In this document: positions 36,135 through 50,400 of the stretch, piece after piece
Layout: the number at the start of each line of letters is the position of its first letter
How positions within the stretch are numbered: position 1 is the first letter of the stretch
DNA from: Anas platyrhynchos
Taxonomy: Eukaryota > Chordata > Aves > Anseriformes > Anatidae
DNA length: 64,000 nt
Reading direction: 5' to 3'
Assembly: GCF_047663525.1 (NCBI RefSeq)
Contig: NC_092588.1
Coordinates: forward strand, 106,845,001 to 106,909,000
Program-made: the position numbers and the translations under genes
The notes under the pieces: generated by a model
Database searches by the model: none
Seen by the model: only the letters and a program-made list of their open reading frames with translations
Told to the model about the DNA's origin: nothing

Positions 36135-39100
36135 AATTAAAATAAAAACAGGAGCAACAATACCCAAAGATGTTCCAAAATTTCTTCCAAAACATTTTTC
36201 AGTCTTGTATGTTTCAGAGCAGATTAGCAGAAATGTGGAGCTGCTTCAGCAGTTGTGGAGATAGAAATAAAAAAGTAAAAATAAAAATAATAAAAAAAAG
36301 CTTAAATACAACAGCTCAAGAGGGGAAAATAAAAGAGGCTGAAGAGTGTTTTCTAGACACATACTATCTGTGTGGCTGGGATAACTTCTAGATTGGGGAA
36401 ATACTACAAGTCTGTTCATTTTATGTATGGACAAGCGGTGATACGCCGGAGTGCCGTATATCACGTGTATATGCTGAGTGTAGAAATGCCTTGTTCCTGG
36501 GAAGCCTCCATCTCTGGAGTGGAGGCAGCAGCTATTTTTAGTGGTGTGCTGCGACATTACGCAGGAGAGCACAGGGTGATGCCCTTTCCCAGCTCACTTC
36601 GTAGATGAATTTCCTAATTTACCGAGGAAGGGTCAGATGACAAAGCAATACCAGCAGGTGAGCATGGGCACAGCTTCATCCTTTTCTTTTTTTGAAAGAA
36701 GCTAGTAGAAAGGCTGTGCTGCAGAACAGTTGAAAATAGATAAATAAAACACACAGACACACTTAGCAGATTTAGCTGATTCTCAGACTAGGTACTGTCC
36801 TCTGTATGCACAAGGCCTGTCATTTCACGTGAGGGCAAAATATCAATCCCATGTGTTTCTGACACAAACAGTCGATCCGAGGTGAAATTCTGATGTGAAA
36901 TCTCACAATAAAAGTTTGCAGCACTGCTGTGGGTGTATGGGGACTTTGGTGAGCCTTGCCAGGTTGCGAGAGTTTCTAAGTCAACATTTTGCTTGGGTGA
37001 TGATAATAGGACCATAACATTTACTCTTCTGTTGACAGCTGCTCTGCTGATTTCCCTCTGCAAATGACTTTGGGTTTTTGCAAGTATAACTGGTGAAGAG
37101 CCATGTGAGTGCGACAGAACAGCCTTTTACTGCAGTAAATGGAAAAAGCGAAATGCAAACACAGTCAAAATCTTGCCTCTTGTATCCTAATTGCTCGCTT
37201 TCCAAAGCGGTGTGGTTGATGTTTGGGGGGGGTTATTTTGTGCTGTCTCTTTTCCTGGTGTGCATTTGTGTATTTCTGCCCCGCCTCAGGCTAGACCTGT
37301 TTTAACATAAAGGTTATTGTGTGCTGTCGTTGGGGTTGGTAACGCATAAAATTCGGTGAGGTAGCTACTAAAGGATGCTATTTTGGCAGTCATCAGAGAA
37401 TATGTGCAAAATGTAGGACTGTCTAAATCAGCAAGTGCACATGCAGTCCGCGTTTTTCTGCTTAGCAGAAGTGGTGGAGTTATTCTAACAGCAAAGCAGA
37501 ATTGCAGGTTACTCTGTTCTGATGACTTTCTTCAGGAACACTGAAATATTCACATAAAATTGTGATTGAAAGCGACAGATTTCAATGCAGTTTAAAGACC
37601 TGTGAGAATCCCACCTGCATGCCTTTAGAAAGCTTGCAATAATGTTTTAGTAACTCATCCTGCTCCATTTGTAATGATGCACAGTGCTGGTACTGGGAGG
37701 GGAGATGATGTCTCATTGTGTGTGTTGTGGGCAGACACCTTCAGCTGCAATCGCAATATGAATACGAAAATGCATTTAAAATCATTTGGTCATGTTTTGA
37801 GCTCTGGAACCTGAGTAAAGGAAGATGGAAATGGGTCTGAAATCCATTTGGGACTGTGACTTGGTTTATGAACCTGTCACCAAAGATCTTTAAAGCCATA
37901 CGTAGTTTAACATACGACCAGCATAATGGTACTAGTAATGTTTTTCTTTAGTGTAAATTAAGCAAATGCTCAGCCTTCAGACATCCGTGATAATTTCTCC
38001 TGTTGTTTACAAGCGACTCCCATTGAGGCCATCAAAGAAAAACGTATGGGCTTATTGATATCATGTCAGCTTCTCCAAGTGCTTCAAGCTGTGCCTGTTC
38101 CAGAACTGATGGGTATTTGACATGCCCTCTGCAGCACCGAGAAAGCAAAATATCCTTAGATGTCAAAAACTGTTCCCAGGTGGGAGCCTCACAGCCAGAA
38201 GGATTAAGCTGTCCCCTGGCCCTCAGCCATCAGTTACCCCCCTGCCCTATGCTCTTCTTCTCAGGTATGGTGACTCAGATTTTGCTTTCTCCAAAAGGAA
38301 TTTCCAGCTTTCGGTGCTCCTTGTTCTCTTATGCAAACATAAGAGCACCTTCACCTTGAAGGCAAGGTGAAGAAAGGAAAGCCAGCAGAGCTTGGATTCA
38401 CCATTGCTCAATTCAGCAGTGCCTGTCTGAGTGTGTTGAGTTTCTCGGTGAGTTACTGATGGATGTTTGTTTTGTTGCAGTTTCCAAATTCTGAGCTTAA
38501 CTTTGGTTTTGCTTGCACAAAGGAGAGTTTTGCTGCTGAAGCTGGGGAGCTGTTGCTGTTTAAGACTGGTCTGAAATCAGTTTAATGAAACCCATACCGA
38601 TATAGATAACGGATAATGTCCCAGGGCTTTAATTACTGAGCTCTAGTGATCTTTTCTTGGTGTCTCTGACCATATTTTTTTTAAAAAAGGAGAAGATTCA
38701 TGCTCTGTTTTTATTTGCACAGGTATCCTGGTGTCAGAGCTGCTGCTCCATGCAAGGTAGGACCTCTGTGTAGTTGCTTCAAACACCCAAAACCAAACTG
38801 GTCTGCCAGGGGTGCGTGTACCACAGCACAGACAATGCAAACTGGATCAAAGAGCAGCTGTGGCTCAACCACAGAGCCAAGGTCACGTCAGCAGGTGTCC
38901 ACCACCTGTTTTAATCGGGCTGAGTCTGGCACAGGAACACGGGGTGGGCTTGGCAGACATTTTGGCAGCGTTTTGGGCCAGAGGGGCCCCATCGTGTAGT
39001 GTGTCTGGCAGCCCGGTCATGCAGGGGTGAGCCTGCTTAGCCTGCTGGACTGGGCATTCAATTTTTTTCATTGTAGAGCATCTGCAGTGCACCTTCCTTG

Positions 39101-42100
39101 GGGCTGGCCCTTTAAAACAGTCAGACCTGGCTTAGCTGGAGCTTTTAAGTGAAGGTCTGGCAAGTGTCTGCTGCTTCTCCTCTTCTTTTACCTCGTGAGA
39201 ATTTCACTCTGTTTCAGCACGGTCCCAGCATCTCTTCATAACACCACCAGAGAACAAAGCTTAGCCTCTGATTTTCCAAAATGCCAGCTTCCATCTTCAC
39301 TCCTCTGCTGTGACTCGAGTCTGCTCTGCAAGGACAGTGTCTGGGGCTAGGAAAATAGTCTGGCTTGTCCTATCTTCAATGTGTTCATCCCTGAAATAGC
39401 CCTGTGGGTAGGGAACTGCTACATCTCTAGCACAGAGCTGGGCAGCTAATCACGTAGGAAGTCTGTGGCAGAGACAGAACTCAAACCTGCATTTCTCCAG
39501 GGCTAAGCTGGCCCCTTGCATGGAGGTGGCTTTTGTGTCTTTGCCTGTTGTTCTTGCTGAAACTGCCATTTGGCCACTGAGGGAGGGGGAAACACTCACT
39601 TTTGGAAAGCCCTGCTCACAGCCCTCCTCTGAACATCCACTTCAAAGTGTTTGTTTTTTTTTTTCTTACTTAGTGTGTCTCCCTCCTGCCTGTTCAGAGA
39701 CAACACTAATACTAACACCTCTCATCAGACGTTCATCTGTAGGTTGTTTTTTGCCAGCTGAAGCACGAGTAGGTTGCACAGATCTGGTCAGCAAACAAGT
39801 GTTCCCTTCAACTGCTGCCCAGGCTCTGGTCTGGCTGTTAGCAGCTGGCTGTTGGGGTTGTGTTTTTGTTAAGCAGAGATCCTATTTATAGGTGGCAGAA
39901 CACATGCACGTCCTTGTCTGTGCTGCTGCAGATCCTGGTTAATCTCCCCTGCTACCAAAGCCTAGCCTACCAGCCAGCATCCTGTGTCTTAAAATTAGCG
40001 TGGGAGAGCCGTAGAGGGTTTTTTCTTCCTCCCCCTCTTCCCATCACTATCTTGACGCTTTGGAGCAGGCTGATAACGCAGAGACAGGCTGCTTGTCTAA
40101 AAGCTGGGGGCAAATCTTTCCCTCCCGGCCAGCCCCTTCCAGGTTACGGAGGAAGCGATCTGTGACGGTGTCAGGAAATGTCATTAGTTAGCGAGCGCTC
40201 CTGTGTCAAAGGATCCCATCTGCAGCGAGGTATTTAATGAGCCTGCGCTACACCCCGTGCTTTACCCAGAGGAGGGCAGAGTTGGATTTTGTTTGCTTCT
40301 TGAAAACGAGATGGCAGGCGAGCTATCCGTGCTGACAGGAGCCTGGCAGCTGCCTCATTCCTGCTCAGGGGCTGGGGGGGAGAAGAGGGTGCTGGTTAAC
40401 ACCCCGCAGAGGAAAACCTATCTGTGTCTGCATGCTTGGTGCTGCTGGTGGGATGGGGAGACGACCCAGTGCCTTCCCAGTGCCTCCAGACCCCCGAGGA
40501 GCCCGTCTGTGGCACTGTGCTCTTTAGAGGCGCTGCTTGCTCCAGTCACTCGCAGCGCTGCTCGTGCCTAAAATGAAAGCAGTGATCCTAGCACAGCGCA
40601 GAATGAAGGTCTTAATTGCAGAAAGGTAAAAAGAAATGATTGCAGCACAGTTCTAGATGATGCTTAGCAGCAGGTTTGTCTTCTTAACTACTTCAGTGGC
40701 TCTGATGTTTAAGGGATTATGAGGGGTTACTGAGGAGGCTAGGGAACCAGCTCCCCCCTTTCCGTACTTGTTTCCTGCAGGGTTCACACAGCTCTGGGCT
40801 GCTTTTCTCTCCTTTTGTTAGAGAAGGAATTTCCCCGATGTCGCACATCTTCACTGCTCCTTCCTGACTCACGCTGCTGTGTTTCACATGTAGAGTGTCA
40901 TCATCTCCCATTGCTCCTGGCCCTAGCAGCTCCTCTGCCTTTACAGTCACGCTGTAAGCCTTATTCAGCACTTTCTGCACTGCTGGTTACAATATTTTCA
41001 AGGAGTGTTGCAGCGTTTTAGGAACCCCAGACCAAATGAAGCCATTGGTACAACTAAATCTTACTGAATGCCATACCTCTGGCCTTTGTAGATCTGTTTC
41101 TAGGCTGTTAGGACTGTCCTCTGATGCGTGGCCTGAAACTGGGACGAGTGTGGTGCTTCTCCCACCTGTGCACAAGAGTTTTCGGCCCACGGAAACCAAG
41201 TGTGAGTGTAAATATGTCTGGATCTTACCCTGTCGTGGCTAATATATGGGCACAGGCCCAACAGCTGAGCATCACTCCAGGCTACACTAGAAATGCAGCC
41301 ATGGGCCCATAGGTGAAGGAGTTGTAATACAGGCTGGACACTTGGCATTTAGGGGTTTTTCATTCTTTTTAACAGGTTATCTCTGTTACCTGGTCAGCAT
41401 TTGCTAAGCAGGGAGCACTGGGCAGTTGCATCAGCCTGTCCTGGTCAGGTTCCAGCTTCTGCATGGACAAACTGTGGAAGCTGAAGGAGTTCTTCCGTGC
41501 AGCCGTGAGGTCTGTGTCCTTGCTGGGGGCAGGCCCCGAGGGATCTTTCTCTTGCTCAAGTGATAGAGCTTCATTTGTGGCCCTGACATAGCAGCTTGTG
41601 TCTTTGGGTATTCATTTTGAAGTACATGAGAGAGATTCCTGCAGTGGGCAGAGATCTGCTTTTGTTTGTGAACAGGGTACAGATTAGCTGGGTAATTAGT
41701 AAATGTGCAAGTGTACTTTGCTTGCCCAACTCAAAATGATTTCATCCACAAATGCTTAGGATGACAAGAAAAAAAAAGCTGGCAGTCTATCACTGTACTT
41801 TAGAAAAAGTGACTCATCACTGCATGGGTTGTCAGGGGTATTTCTGGGGGTGCTCTCCTCATCTCCTAGCTGAGCTGCGTGTATGGGGCACATGTTGGTA
41901 TCTATGCTCCCATGTGTTGTCCAGGATCTGCCCTCCTTCTGGGAAGAGTGGCTGTCTTTTCCAACAAGAAGATTCTGGCTCTGTCTCCAGCAGCAGCCCA
42001 CCCAGTCCCGGCACAGACCTTGCGTTATGGTGTTCCTGTGCTGAACAGGTAGGAGCTGAGATGGTACAGACATGAGCTTTTTAGGAAAGAAGCATTTCTA

Positions 42101-43330
42101 AACTGTTAGCCAAATCTGAGATAAATCAGTGTCTGCATGAAAGGCTGCTGTTTTCAGCCAAAAGATATTGCTAAGTAATGTGCCCTCATAGAGGGAAAGA
42201 GAGAGATGTTCTGTCTGGCTGTCCTGCCCTGAGAACAGTGCTGCTAGCTGCTCAGACAGAAAGCACGTGGATGCTTTGGGAATACCTAGAGAGCAGCAAT
42301 GCTTCGGTAAGAGGATAAAGGAAAGAAGTCTACTGCAGACAACGGTGTCCAGAGAAATCCAATTATTAACCAGTCCTAAATAGTCTGGCTGTTACAAACA
42401 GGACCTGAAGACAGGAGACAAACGGTTGGAGCAGAAGAATCACTCTTTTCTATATTCAAAGTGTTGTTTCTCTGAAGTTAGGAGACACTCTTGTGATGCA
42501 CATGGCAGAAGTAACAATGACGGTTCATGTTGTTTGACATTCATGGGTACATCTGTTTTAATTCCATCCCAGAAGCTGTGCTGTGTGGCTGGGAAAAGAA
42601 AAAGACAGTTCCTGTTCTGCATTGTGCAGAACAACCTGGTTTCTGTCCCTTCGTTCTCAAGCAGTCTTTTGTCACACAACTTGCTGCTACAGAGAGTTTG
42701 AAAATAGACTCGATACGTGCCTGGGCTGGGAGATGTGTGTAAATTACAAATTGTTTGGGAAATGCCACGTTACGGGTATTCTTAAACAGGTTGAATCAAA
42801 CTGTGGATTTTCAAGCTGTACACAGGCAGATTTTCAGTGCATCTTCCTCGGGAAGACCTTCAAAGCAGGAGATGAGGTGGGTTCATTGCAAAGTGTTTAA
42901 GTAGTAAGCTGGGCAAAATGGGGATTGCAGCTTCGGTGGTGGAAGCATGAAATGTAGCCTGAAATCTGTGGCCTCGCTGCCATAAGGTGGCTCCCCAGTG
43001 CTCCTGGCTGTCCTGCAGGGAGCAGCAGGCCCAAGCTCCTTTAGATCAGGTTACAGAGGGGTTGCGTGGGCAGCTTGGCTTGACATGGCTGCGGCCATGA
43101 AAAAGCACTGTTTTAATGAGAAAAATTAAGCTAAAGCAGGAAGATGAACCCGGGCCTGGACAGCGGTGCTGGCTGAAGAGGAGGCAGAAACTGCTTGGTG
43201 TCAGCAGCTCTCTCTGGAGGACCTGCATTTATTTTCTCTCTCCGTGCAGGGCTGGTAGTGAGTGACTTTTTGCTCAGCAAAGTGACCTCCAGTTTGGAGG
43301 TTGGGTTGGAATTTGGAAGTCACTAAAAGT

Positions 43331-43351
43331 TTGTTTTTTTTTTTTTTTTTT
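43331..43351 (+). repeat. (T)21 tract
   Basis: Uninterrupted T run in otherwise unremarkable intergenic sequence. Confidence 0.92.
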
Positions 43352-44889
43352 GTATTGTTTTATTCCACTACCCTTGAATTTCTCGTAGGAAGCTGCTGTT
43401 GTGGAGCTGTCTCTAGAGCAACCAGAGGACGTTCTTTGAGGCTTGTGCTTGTTCAGACAGCTAAACTAAATTGAGGGGAAGCTATGCTCTGACATATTGG
43501 GGTGATGATGATGTTCAAATCTTATCAGAAGGCTCACACCTCCACCCCTATGGGAGTCGATACAGAAAGCAGACAGGTAGCTAGACCACAGACTGGCGTG
43601 CAGTGTGACTTGGGGGTGGGAGAAGCACCTTTGGCACCAAACTGACCAAATTCCCTTCCCATGGGCCCATGCAGGCAGTTCGTGACCATGGGTTTTGAGG
43701 AAGAAACCACGCAGTGGTCGGTCTTGGTGTAGGGAGGAATTGCAGGCAGGTGTGGGAGCGCTCCCAGAACAGAAGCGAGCACCCAGTGGCTTTCAAATCA
43801 GCCTGAGCTGAATTTCAATGATCAGAAGATATAAATTAAAACTGGAGCTGAAACTTCAGATCGAAATGTTCACTTTGACTGCCTGGTTTTAATTTAAATG
43901 ACTTGAGTGTTCCTAGTGTTTTGATATTGTCAAAATCACTGTGCGGCAACAGGTCCCAGCAGACTATAGGAACACCTTGTAATATTGTGTCTATTAAATT
44001 AAAGCTTTACGGTAGCAGGATGTGGATTGAAAAAACTCTTTGAGGAATTTGGGAGCAGGGAGGAGAAAGTGGGCTGCTGGTTCCTGGGGGGAAAGGAAAG
44101 GCAGGTAATGTCGGCGGTGCAGCAGGCTCACTGGGAAGCTGCTGCGTGTCGTAGTGTTTCCTTCCACGAGCCCTGGTGGAAGTGCAGAACAGCAGAGTCC
44201 TGCCGGTGCAATTTCTGCAATTTTCGAGAAGAAATTTCCAAGAAGGAATCGATGCTGCCTTCCCAAATGGTGTGAATGAAGCCATCCCAGGCTCGCTTCC
44301 CTGCACCCCCCTGCAGCACCTTTCCCAGATAACAATCTCTGTGCTTCCTTTCAAGCCTCCCCACAGTGTGCCCAAGCGATGGGAGCGATGTCCTGAGCTC
44401 AATTCCACCAAAAGGTAGCCCTTTTCTATTTTATTTTGAACTTTATTTTTCCATGTGCTTGCTTCTTCCCTCCATCCCCTTGGGTCAACACCCCTGGACA
44501 TGCCCAAATGCTGGCTGGCACGTGTGGGCTCCTGCCTAGAGGCTGTGCTGCATCTTGCTTGGACTCCAGGATCCAGCAGGAGGAAGAAACGACTGCACTC
44601 ACTCACTAATTTGGCCTTTTGGGTGAAACAGGGGTTTGCTTTAGACTGGCTGTTGCACGCAGATAGCATTACCTGTTTGTGCAGCTGAAATGCTCGAGAG
44701 GCCAGCTCTCTAAATAGTAGAAATAAGGACCTGGATGATAATTGCCAATTTGACATCTATCCAAGCTATGAAGCACTGCTGAAGTGCAAGACCAGAGTGC
44801 CCTTCAGGAAGTCATTTAGTGCCTCACGTGGCTTTTAAGCAGGATCTGTACTTAAACTCTCCTGACAGATGAGTTTCTAACCTAAAGCC

Positions 44890-45370
44890 ACGCAGTGAGA
44901 AGGATGCCAGGACCCCCTGAGTAGCCCATTCTACTGTTTCATTATACCTACTGTTGGAAAGGTTTTCCCCCTAATGTGTAACTAAATCCTATTTACTGCA
45001 AATCATGCTCAAGGTAGTGTGTGAATAAAGTCATGTAAATCTTTTGTTTAAAACAAAGACACACCCCCCCAAATCCCTTTAATTTCTTGGAAGTGTTATC
45101 ATCCCTCCTTGCTTCTTTCTCCAACTACAACAATTGTTTTAATCTTTTCATTAATGGTTTTTAAACCCTGTCAGCATCATCGCCCATTTCTGTTTCCTCC
45201 AATTTCTCTACGTTTCATAGTTTGCTGCACCAAAGTGGATACAAGTACCACGCAGTTGCCAGCATGACATGTAGTGATTATATCTACTCTGAATGCCTGC
45301 AGCACATGCTTATGAAATCATTGGGAGCATTTCTACATTTATTTACAGCTTCGTTCTTCCAGGCTGGCAT
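44890..45370 (-). mobile_element. ancient CR1-type LINE fragment
   Basis: The plus-strand text follows the order of a reversed old CR1: 'gtagcccattctactgtttcattatacc', 'ggaaaggttttccccctaatgtgtaac', then 'gaagtgttatcatccctcc', 'ttcctccaatttctctacg', 'gtggatacaagtaccacgcagttgcc'. Divergence is high, with many small gaps and no open frame. This is probably one of the older reptile-wide CR1 groups. The right end is approximate. Confidence 0.6.
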
Positions 45371-46949
45371 CCTTACAGCAACATTTTAAATTGGAGGAAA
45401 AAATAGCAGAGCTTTTATCCCTAGATAAAACCTCTTCCTCAATCACCTTATTTCAAGTAACTATCCTAATAAAACTGAAGTGAGTCTACATCCCTCGTGT
45501 GCTGTAAAGCGTTGCTTAGGGCTTGAACAAGGCTGTCGCTGTGCAATTAGTCTCTAACATGTTAAAAAGGAAATCCTGATGTACTTTTTTCCTTCTGCAT
45601 CGATAGATTAACCAAAAAGGTTTCTCTTAGCAAAGCTTACAACTGTGTGTACCTTTTGTGTGACACTTGAGGGCAAAATTACTCTCTGCTTCTGGTGAGT
45701 GCTTCATGATATTCTCATCCCAATAGTGTCCAGGCTGAGCATTCAGAGTGGCACTTATATTCCTCAGTCGATAGGATCGATTGTGCACCTCACAAGTAAG
45801 CTCCCCTGCTCTCGGGCAGCAGAGGTCAAGCTGGTGTGTCTGCTGTGTGCAGGGACACTGAGGGGGGATGTTAACTGCGTTGGAATTGGACTTTGACAGA
45901 GACAGCAGCCCAACCTACAGATCCCAGGTAGAGTTAAATGTTTCATGGGACAGCTGAAAATGGGCTTTTGGGGCTCTCCCCTCGATGTGTAATTGGTATT
46001 TTGTTGTCCAGTCCCATGGCTGTGAGAATGTTACAGCAGGCACAGAGCAGAGCGCTCTGCAAGGTTGACCCTGCTGTGCCTACACATACACTTAAGGCAT
46101 CACGCAGAACAAACGCTAATACTGTACTTGTGCTTCAGCTGTGGGTCGTCTGCTGGCATTTTAGGCTGCTTCTGCCACCTCTGCTGTCCCCGTTCTGGTC
46201 TGCAGAGTGGGAGCCATGCATCTGCACCAGCCATTTGGGTAGTAAATTCTTTTTCCTGTTGGCACGTTGCTGTGAAACCCACCAGGCCCAACATTTAATC
46301 TTTATCTGCAAGTTAAAAATCTTATATTTCTGCATAGACTCTTTTAGATTACTGATGCATCTGCCTCTAACATTCTTGTTGTGTAACATCCTTTACCTTG
46401 CGCTTTATTCTGGGTTTTGGTAGCTTATTTCAGCAAATACAGTTTCTGTCACATGGAAATGTCCTGTTACTGCTTCTGTGTTTTGTTCAGGTGCTGCTTT
46501 CTGGGACATTCTCCACTGCGGGTGGCTTTTGAAACTTTGAATTCAGTTAATGTCAACTTGTAGTTTCCAGTTAAAATAGTTTTAGGTCTTCCATTTCTGA
46601 AGTGATAGCAGGGTTAAGACCAACTAGTGTTAAACATGGACTTGCTAAGTGACTTCCTACACAGGTCAGATGCATTCAGCTTGAGATGTCGTTCAGCAGC
46701 CTTTGTTGTATGGTCTCTAAGCTTTAAAGGAGCTGTACGAAGTCCAGGGGAATCTTACCATCCATCAAAGTCATACTTCAGCTTTAGGTTTGGTAGCTTC
46801 AACTCTGCAGCCAAAGCAGCTGAACACACTGAACTCTCTTCTGTAAAGAGTGAGCTTACCAATTAGGAACACTTTGAAATTAAAAGAATGGTAATAATCG
46901 TCCTTCCTGACACATTCTTATATTTCTCCTTCTGCCTGAAGCTTTTATG
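45371..46949. other. intergenic DNA between two CR1 fragments
   Basis: No feature recognised. Parts may be highly decayed CR1 sequence joining the two neighbours. Confidence 0.45.
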
Positions 46950-47445
46950 TGAAGTTGTTGAGGGTGTGCTCTGTCCAAATTCGCATGTCATTAATGAAGG
47001 TATCAGACAGTGTCAGCCCTTGGAGTATAACACTGGTGCCTTGCCTCCAGCTGAGCGTTGTGCCACTGCTGCCAGGGCTATCACAGCCTCTCAGCCCATT
47101 TGCAGTCCACTTCACTATACCCTTATCTAACCTATCCTTGGTCAGCTTATCTGTGATGACGTTATGGGATCTTCCCTTTGGTCTGTCTTGAAGACAAGTG
47201 GCATTTGTTGTCTTCCTCTCTTCAGGAACCCGTGTCAGTCACTGAGACCATTCACAGATAATTAATCACAGTGATGTTAGCCAGGTCCCTCAGCACACGT
47301 GGTCACAGCCCATCAGGCCCATGGATTTATGCATGTCCACTTCAAGTGCTCTCTCTAAGCTGGTCCTTCTCCACCAAGGCACACTTTCCTCTATTACGTG
47401 AGTTAGAGTTGAAAGCGAACTCAGTAAATGCTGTAATGTCACACC
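46950..47445 (-). mobile_element. CR1 LINE fragment, reverse transcriptase region
   Basis: On the minus strand the fragment follows CR1 ORF2 from the 'lead-in' of the reverse transcriptase to the block before the active site. The clearest peptide is FINDMRIWTEHTLNNFT, which matches the CR1 FINDLDEGTECTLSKFA block. The catalytic FADD is lost: FT is followed by a stop. The plus-strand text includes 'catcaggcccatggattta' and 'ccttctccaccaagg', typical of reversed CR1. It is broken by many stops and internal deletions and is not functional. Confidence 0.8.
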
Positions 47446-50400
47446 GTGTGCCGACAGAGCAACGCGCTCTCCCTAAACTGTTCCAGAGAAACCTCAGCCC
47501 TCATTCACAGCTTCTTGGTGCACGTAATTAGCAGCTTATGAGGCTTTCAGAATAAAGGAATGAAAGGTGTGGCACGTTCTTCCCAACGCGCAAAGGTGCA
47601 AATTCCTACTCCATCCAAAAGCCTCTGTGAGCAACATCACAGAGCTGTTCTACATGATCCTGTGCTTCAAAAAGATGGCAAAAAGTAGGAGCGTGGTTTC
47701 TCATTGCACCAAAGTCAGCCTCTGAAGGACAGTGCTGCTCAGTAGATGGGAGGCTGAAAGATGTAGATGGAAGACAAATTGTCTGCCTGTCTACATTCAT
47801 TACCAATTTTGAGGTAAAGCTACTGGGATTGCTGTGATGATGAATGATTGTGCTATAGGTGTAAGTGCTTAGCTCATGATTTTTGCACACAAATATAGGC
47901 AGTGCATTAAATATATTGTTGTGTTTTGTTTTTTTTTTTTTAAGTAACATCAAATTAGATGTAATTACCTTGCTTCTATTGAAAGCTACTGCCAGGCTTC
48001 CAATGCATTGCTTTTTTTTAAAAAAAAAATATCTCATTACAATGTTTCCTGGCATTCATTGACACTTCTAAATTACTAGGAAGAATGTGATTAATCATTC
48101 ACTTCCTTATGCTTCCTACCAGACATACAGAGATCATTGCAGGCAAGTTGAAATAAGCCATTTCCAATTTTCAAAACATGCTGCAACTAGTGGAAATGTA
48201 GGGGCAAGCACCCGCTTAAACAGTCTATCAACAGATTGCAGTACAAAAGGTAACTCGGTATCGGAGTGCGGCAGAGGATCTGATGACTAACAGTTGGTGA
48301 GTTATCTTTGAGGAAGGATTTCTCTGTCACCGGAGTCAATAAAAACCCCGGGTAGGAGTTAATGGAATTCATTTTTCAGTCCAGCAAAAATGCATCTCAA
48401 AGCAACTCGAGAAACCAGAGTTCAAGTGTCAGAAGCCCCGAACTCTGAGCCAAACCTCGAGAGCTGAGAGTCCCGTGTTTGCACTGGGATTTATTTGAGT
48501 TTGCTGGATTAAATCAGAATTCATATCACGTTAAAGTTCTGTTCAGGCCAAAAAGAAACCGTAAACCAAAGAGACAAGTTCAAACTACAAAGATCAGAGT
48601 GTTCATCTTTATCCTACAAATATGGAGCATTTGGTAACTGAACTTCTGTTGGATTTTCAGAAATAGTTACCATCCAACGCGTTTGCGTTATATCTATTTC
48701 CTCAGTTTTTGGAAACGAGAGCTTGCCCCTGAACTGCTGCCTGTAGGGACAGAAAATGTCTTCTCAAACGCTTTGTCAACAAAAGCCTAAATTGGCTCCT
48801 ATCTCCGTCCATCCGTGCTACTTCACAAACTTGCATCACCCCTGGAACGAAAGCACCCCCAGCAGTCAGCAAGCAGCAGGCAGATGTGTTTATCGTGCTG
48901 CCCCATGAGGAGGGGAGGGAGCGTGCTGGCCAAGAAACTCAGGCAAGTGCGTAGCCTGATTTCTTCCGAAAGAAAGAAACGCTCCTTTTACGTCCTCGTA
49001 GGAAATAATGTTTTTCTGTTCTCCTTCTGCAGTCTCCTTCTCCAGAAACCAGTCCTAAAGAGTAGAGTGCAGCATCATGACAGGACCTCCAAGATTTACA
49101 GCTGTGGCTGTATGATTATTTTTGAGGTATTGTGTAGATGAACAACAGTAATAAAAACCCACTCTTTTTTTTTTTTTTAATTTAAAAAAAAAACTTTGAG
49201 TCTTTGTCAGTTAAACATTATTATTATGAGTAGTCCTGTCATTCGGTTTAACATGGCAATCAGCTACCGTGCTTCCCCCTAGATCCTGTGCTGTAAGGAA
49301 TCCATGCTGCAGTGCACACGCATCTGCCTCAGCAAAGGCTTCCAGCTGAACACAAGTGACAGGGTTCCTTTTAAGCTGGATGTGAGCTTTTTTCCCCTCT
49401 CCCTTCCCTCCCTACCTCTGAAGCTCTGGCAGCCTGGGTGCTGGTTTGGCACATCGGTAATAAAGTCTCTTTACCATTTGTGTTTAAACAACGTCTTCTG
49501 AGCTGCTGCTACATAAACGAAGGGGTATATTCACTGAATGCTTCCTGAAGACCTGCTTTCTCACAGTTAAACGGGGGTTGGCATTAATACTTGCAGACTA
49601 ACAATAGCTTGCTTTTTTGGGTGTGTGTGACTAGTTCCTTCTCATTAGTGCTTGATTATCCAATCTCATTAGGTCTCGGAGGTAAAACCTGCCATTCTGA
49701 TGGCAGTGAAACCAACCAGAGGAAGGAGAGTGTCTGTCCTCACCTGGTAACTGACTGGCTGGGGAAGTATTTCAGCCTGCTTCAGGCTATAGGACTTCGA
49801 CTCAGCTTGTCGGAGGCATTTGGCCCAAGCCAGTCACACCTGCACTATGAAGACTGGCTGCGGAGCCTTGGCAGGGCAGTAACAGGGCACGTAGGCTCCT
49901 TGTTTAGTCCTGTTGTAGCCCAACTACGGTATTTTTCTTAGCGCGCACCCTTTAGAGTTAAATCTTCTTCCTTTATATACCTGATCATAAAGGAAGGTAA
50001 GTGCTTTAAGTGCTGTAAGAGTCCTAGAAATAGATCCAAGTGAATTTCCATATGGGGGAATTCCAAGGAATTGGGTCCCATGGGCTTTTTTAAAATATTA
50101 TTATTAAAAATATATATAGTTTAATTGCAGTGTTGGCCACGATTCCTGTCCATGGAGGGCTGGCTGTTGCTGGAGGGCTGCCTATCGGACAGAGCAAACT
50201 TGGGATCTGTTTGTAGTGGCAAAGGTAAAATAAACCGAGGCAAATTCCACGTTTGGCTCGTTGCGATGCCTTACTTGGGGATAATTACAGAAGGAAGACA
50301 GGAACGAAAGCTTCTCTCTGAAAACCCAATTCAAAGGAAAGCAGGGTGCAATTGGGTATCTTTTCTTCTGTCCCATGCCTCGGCTGCTGAAAGCACCACA

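Larger units (their letters stand above)
30597..44889. other. gene-free DNA upstream of STMND1
   Basis: No coding exon and no transposon I can name. The start would contain the STMND1 promoter, but there is no CpG island or clear TATA box next to exon 1. Simple T tracts lie at 35.4, 36.1 and 43.3 kb. Chance open frames up to 189 codons occur (33835-34404), as does the left part of a 249-codon one. Confidence 0.5.

Noticed and set aside
36532..36541. Perfect MEF2 consensus CTATTTTTAG
   Set aside because: Several such 10-mers are expected by chance in 64 kb and nothing else marks this spot.
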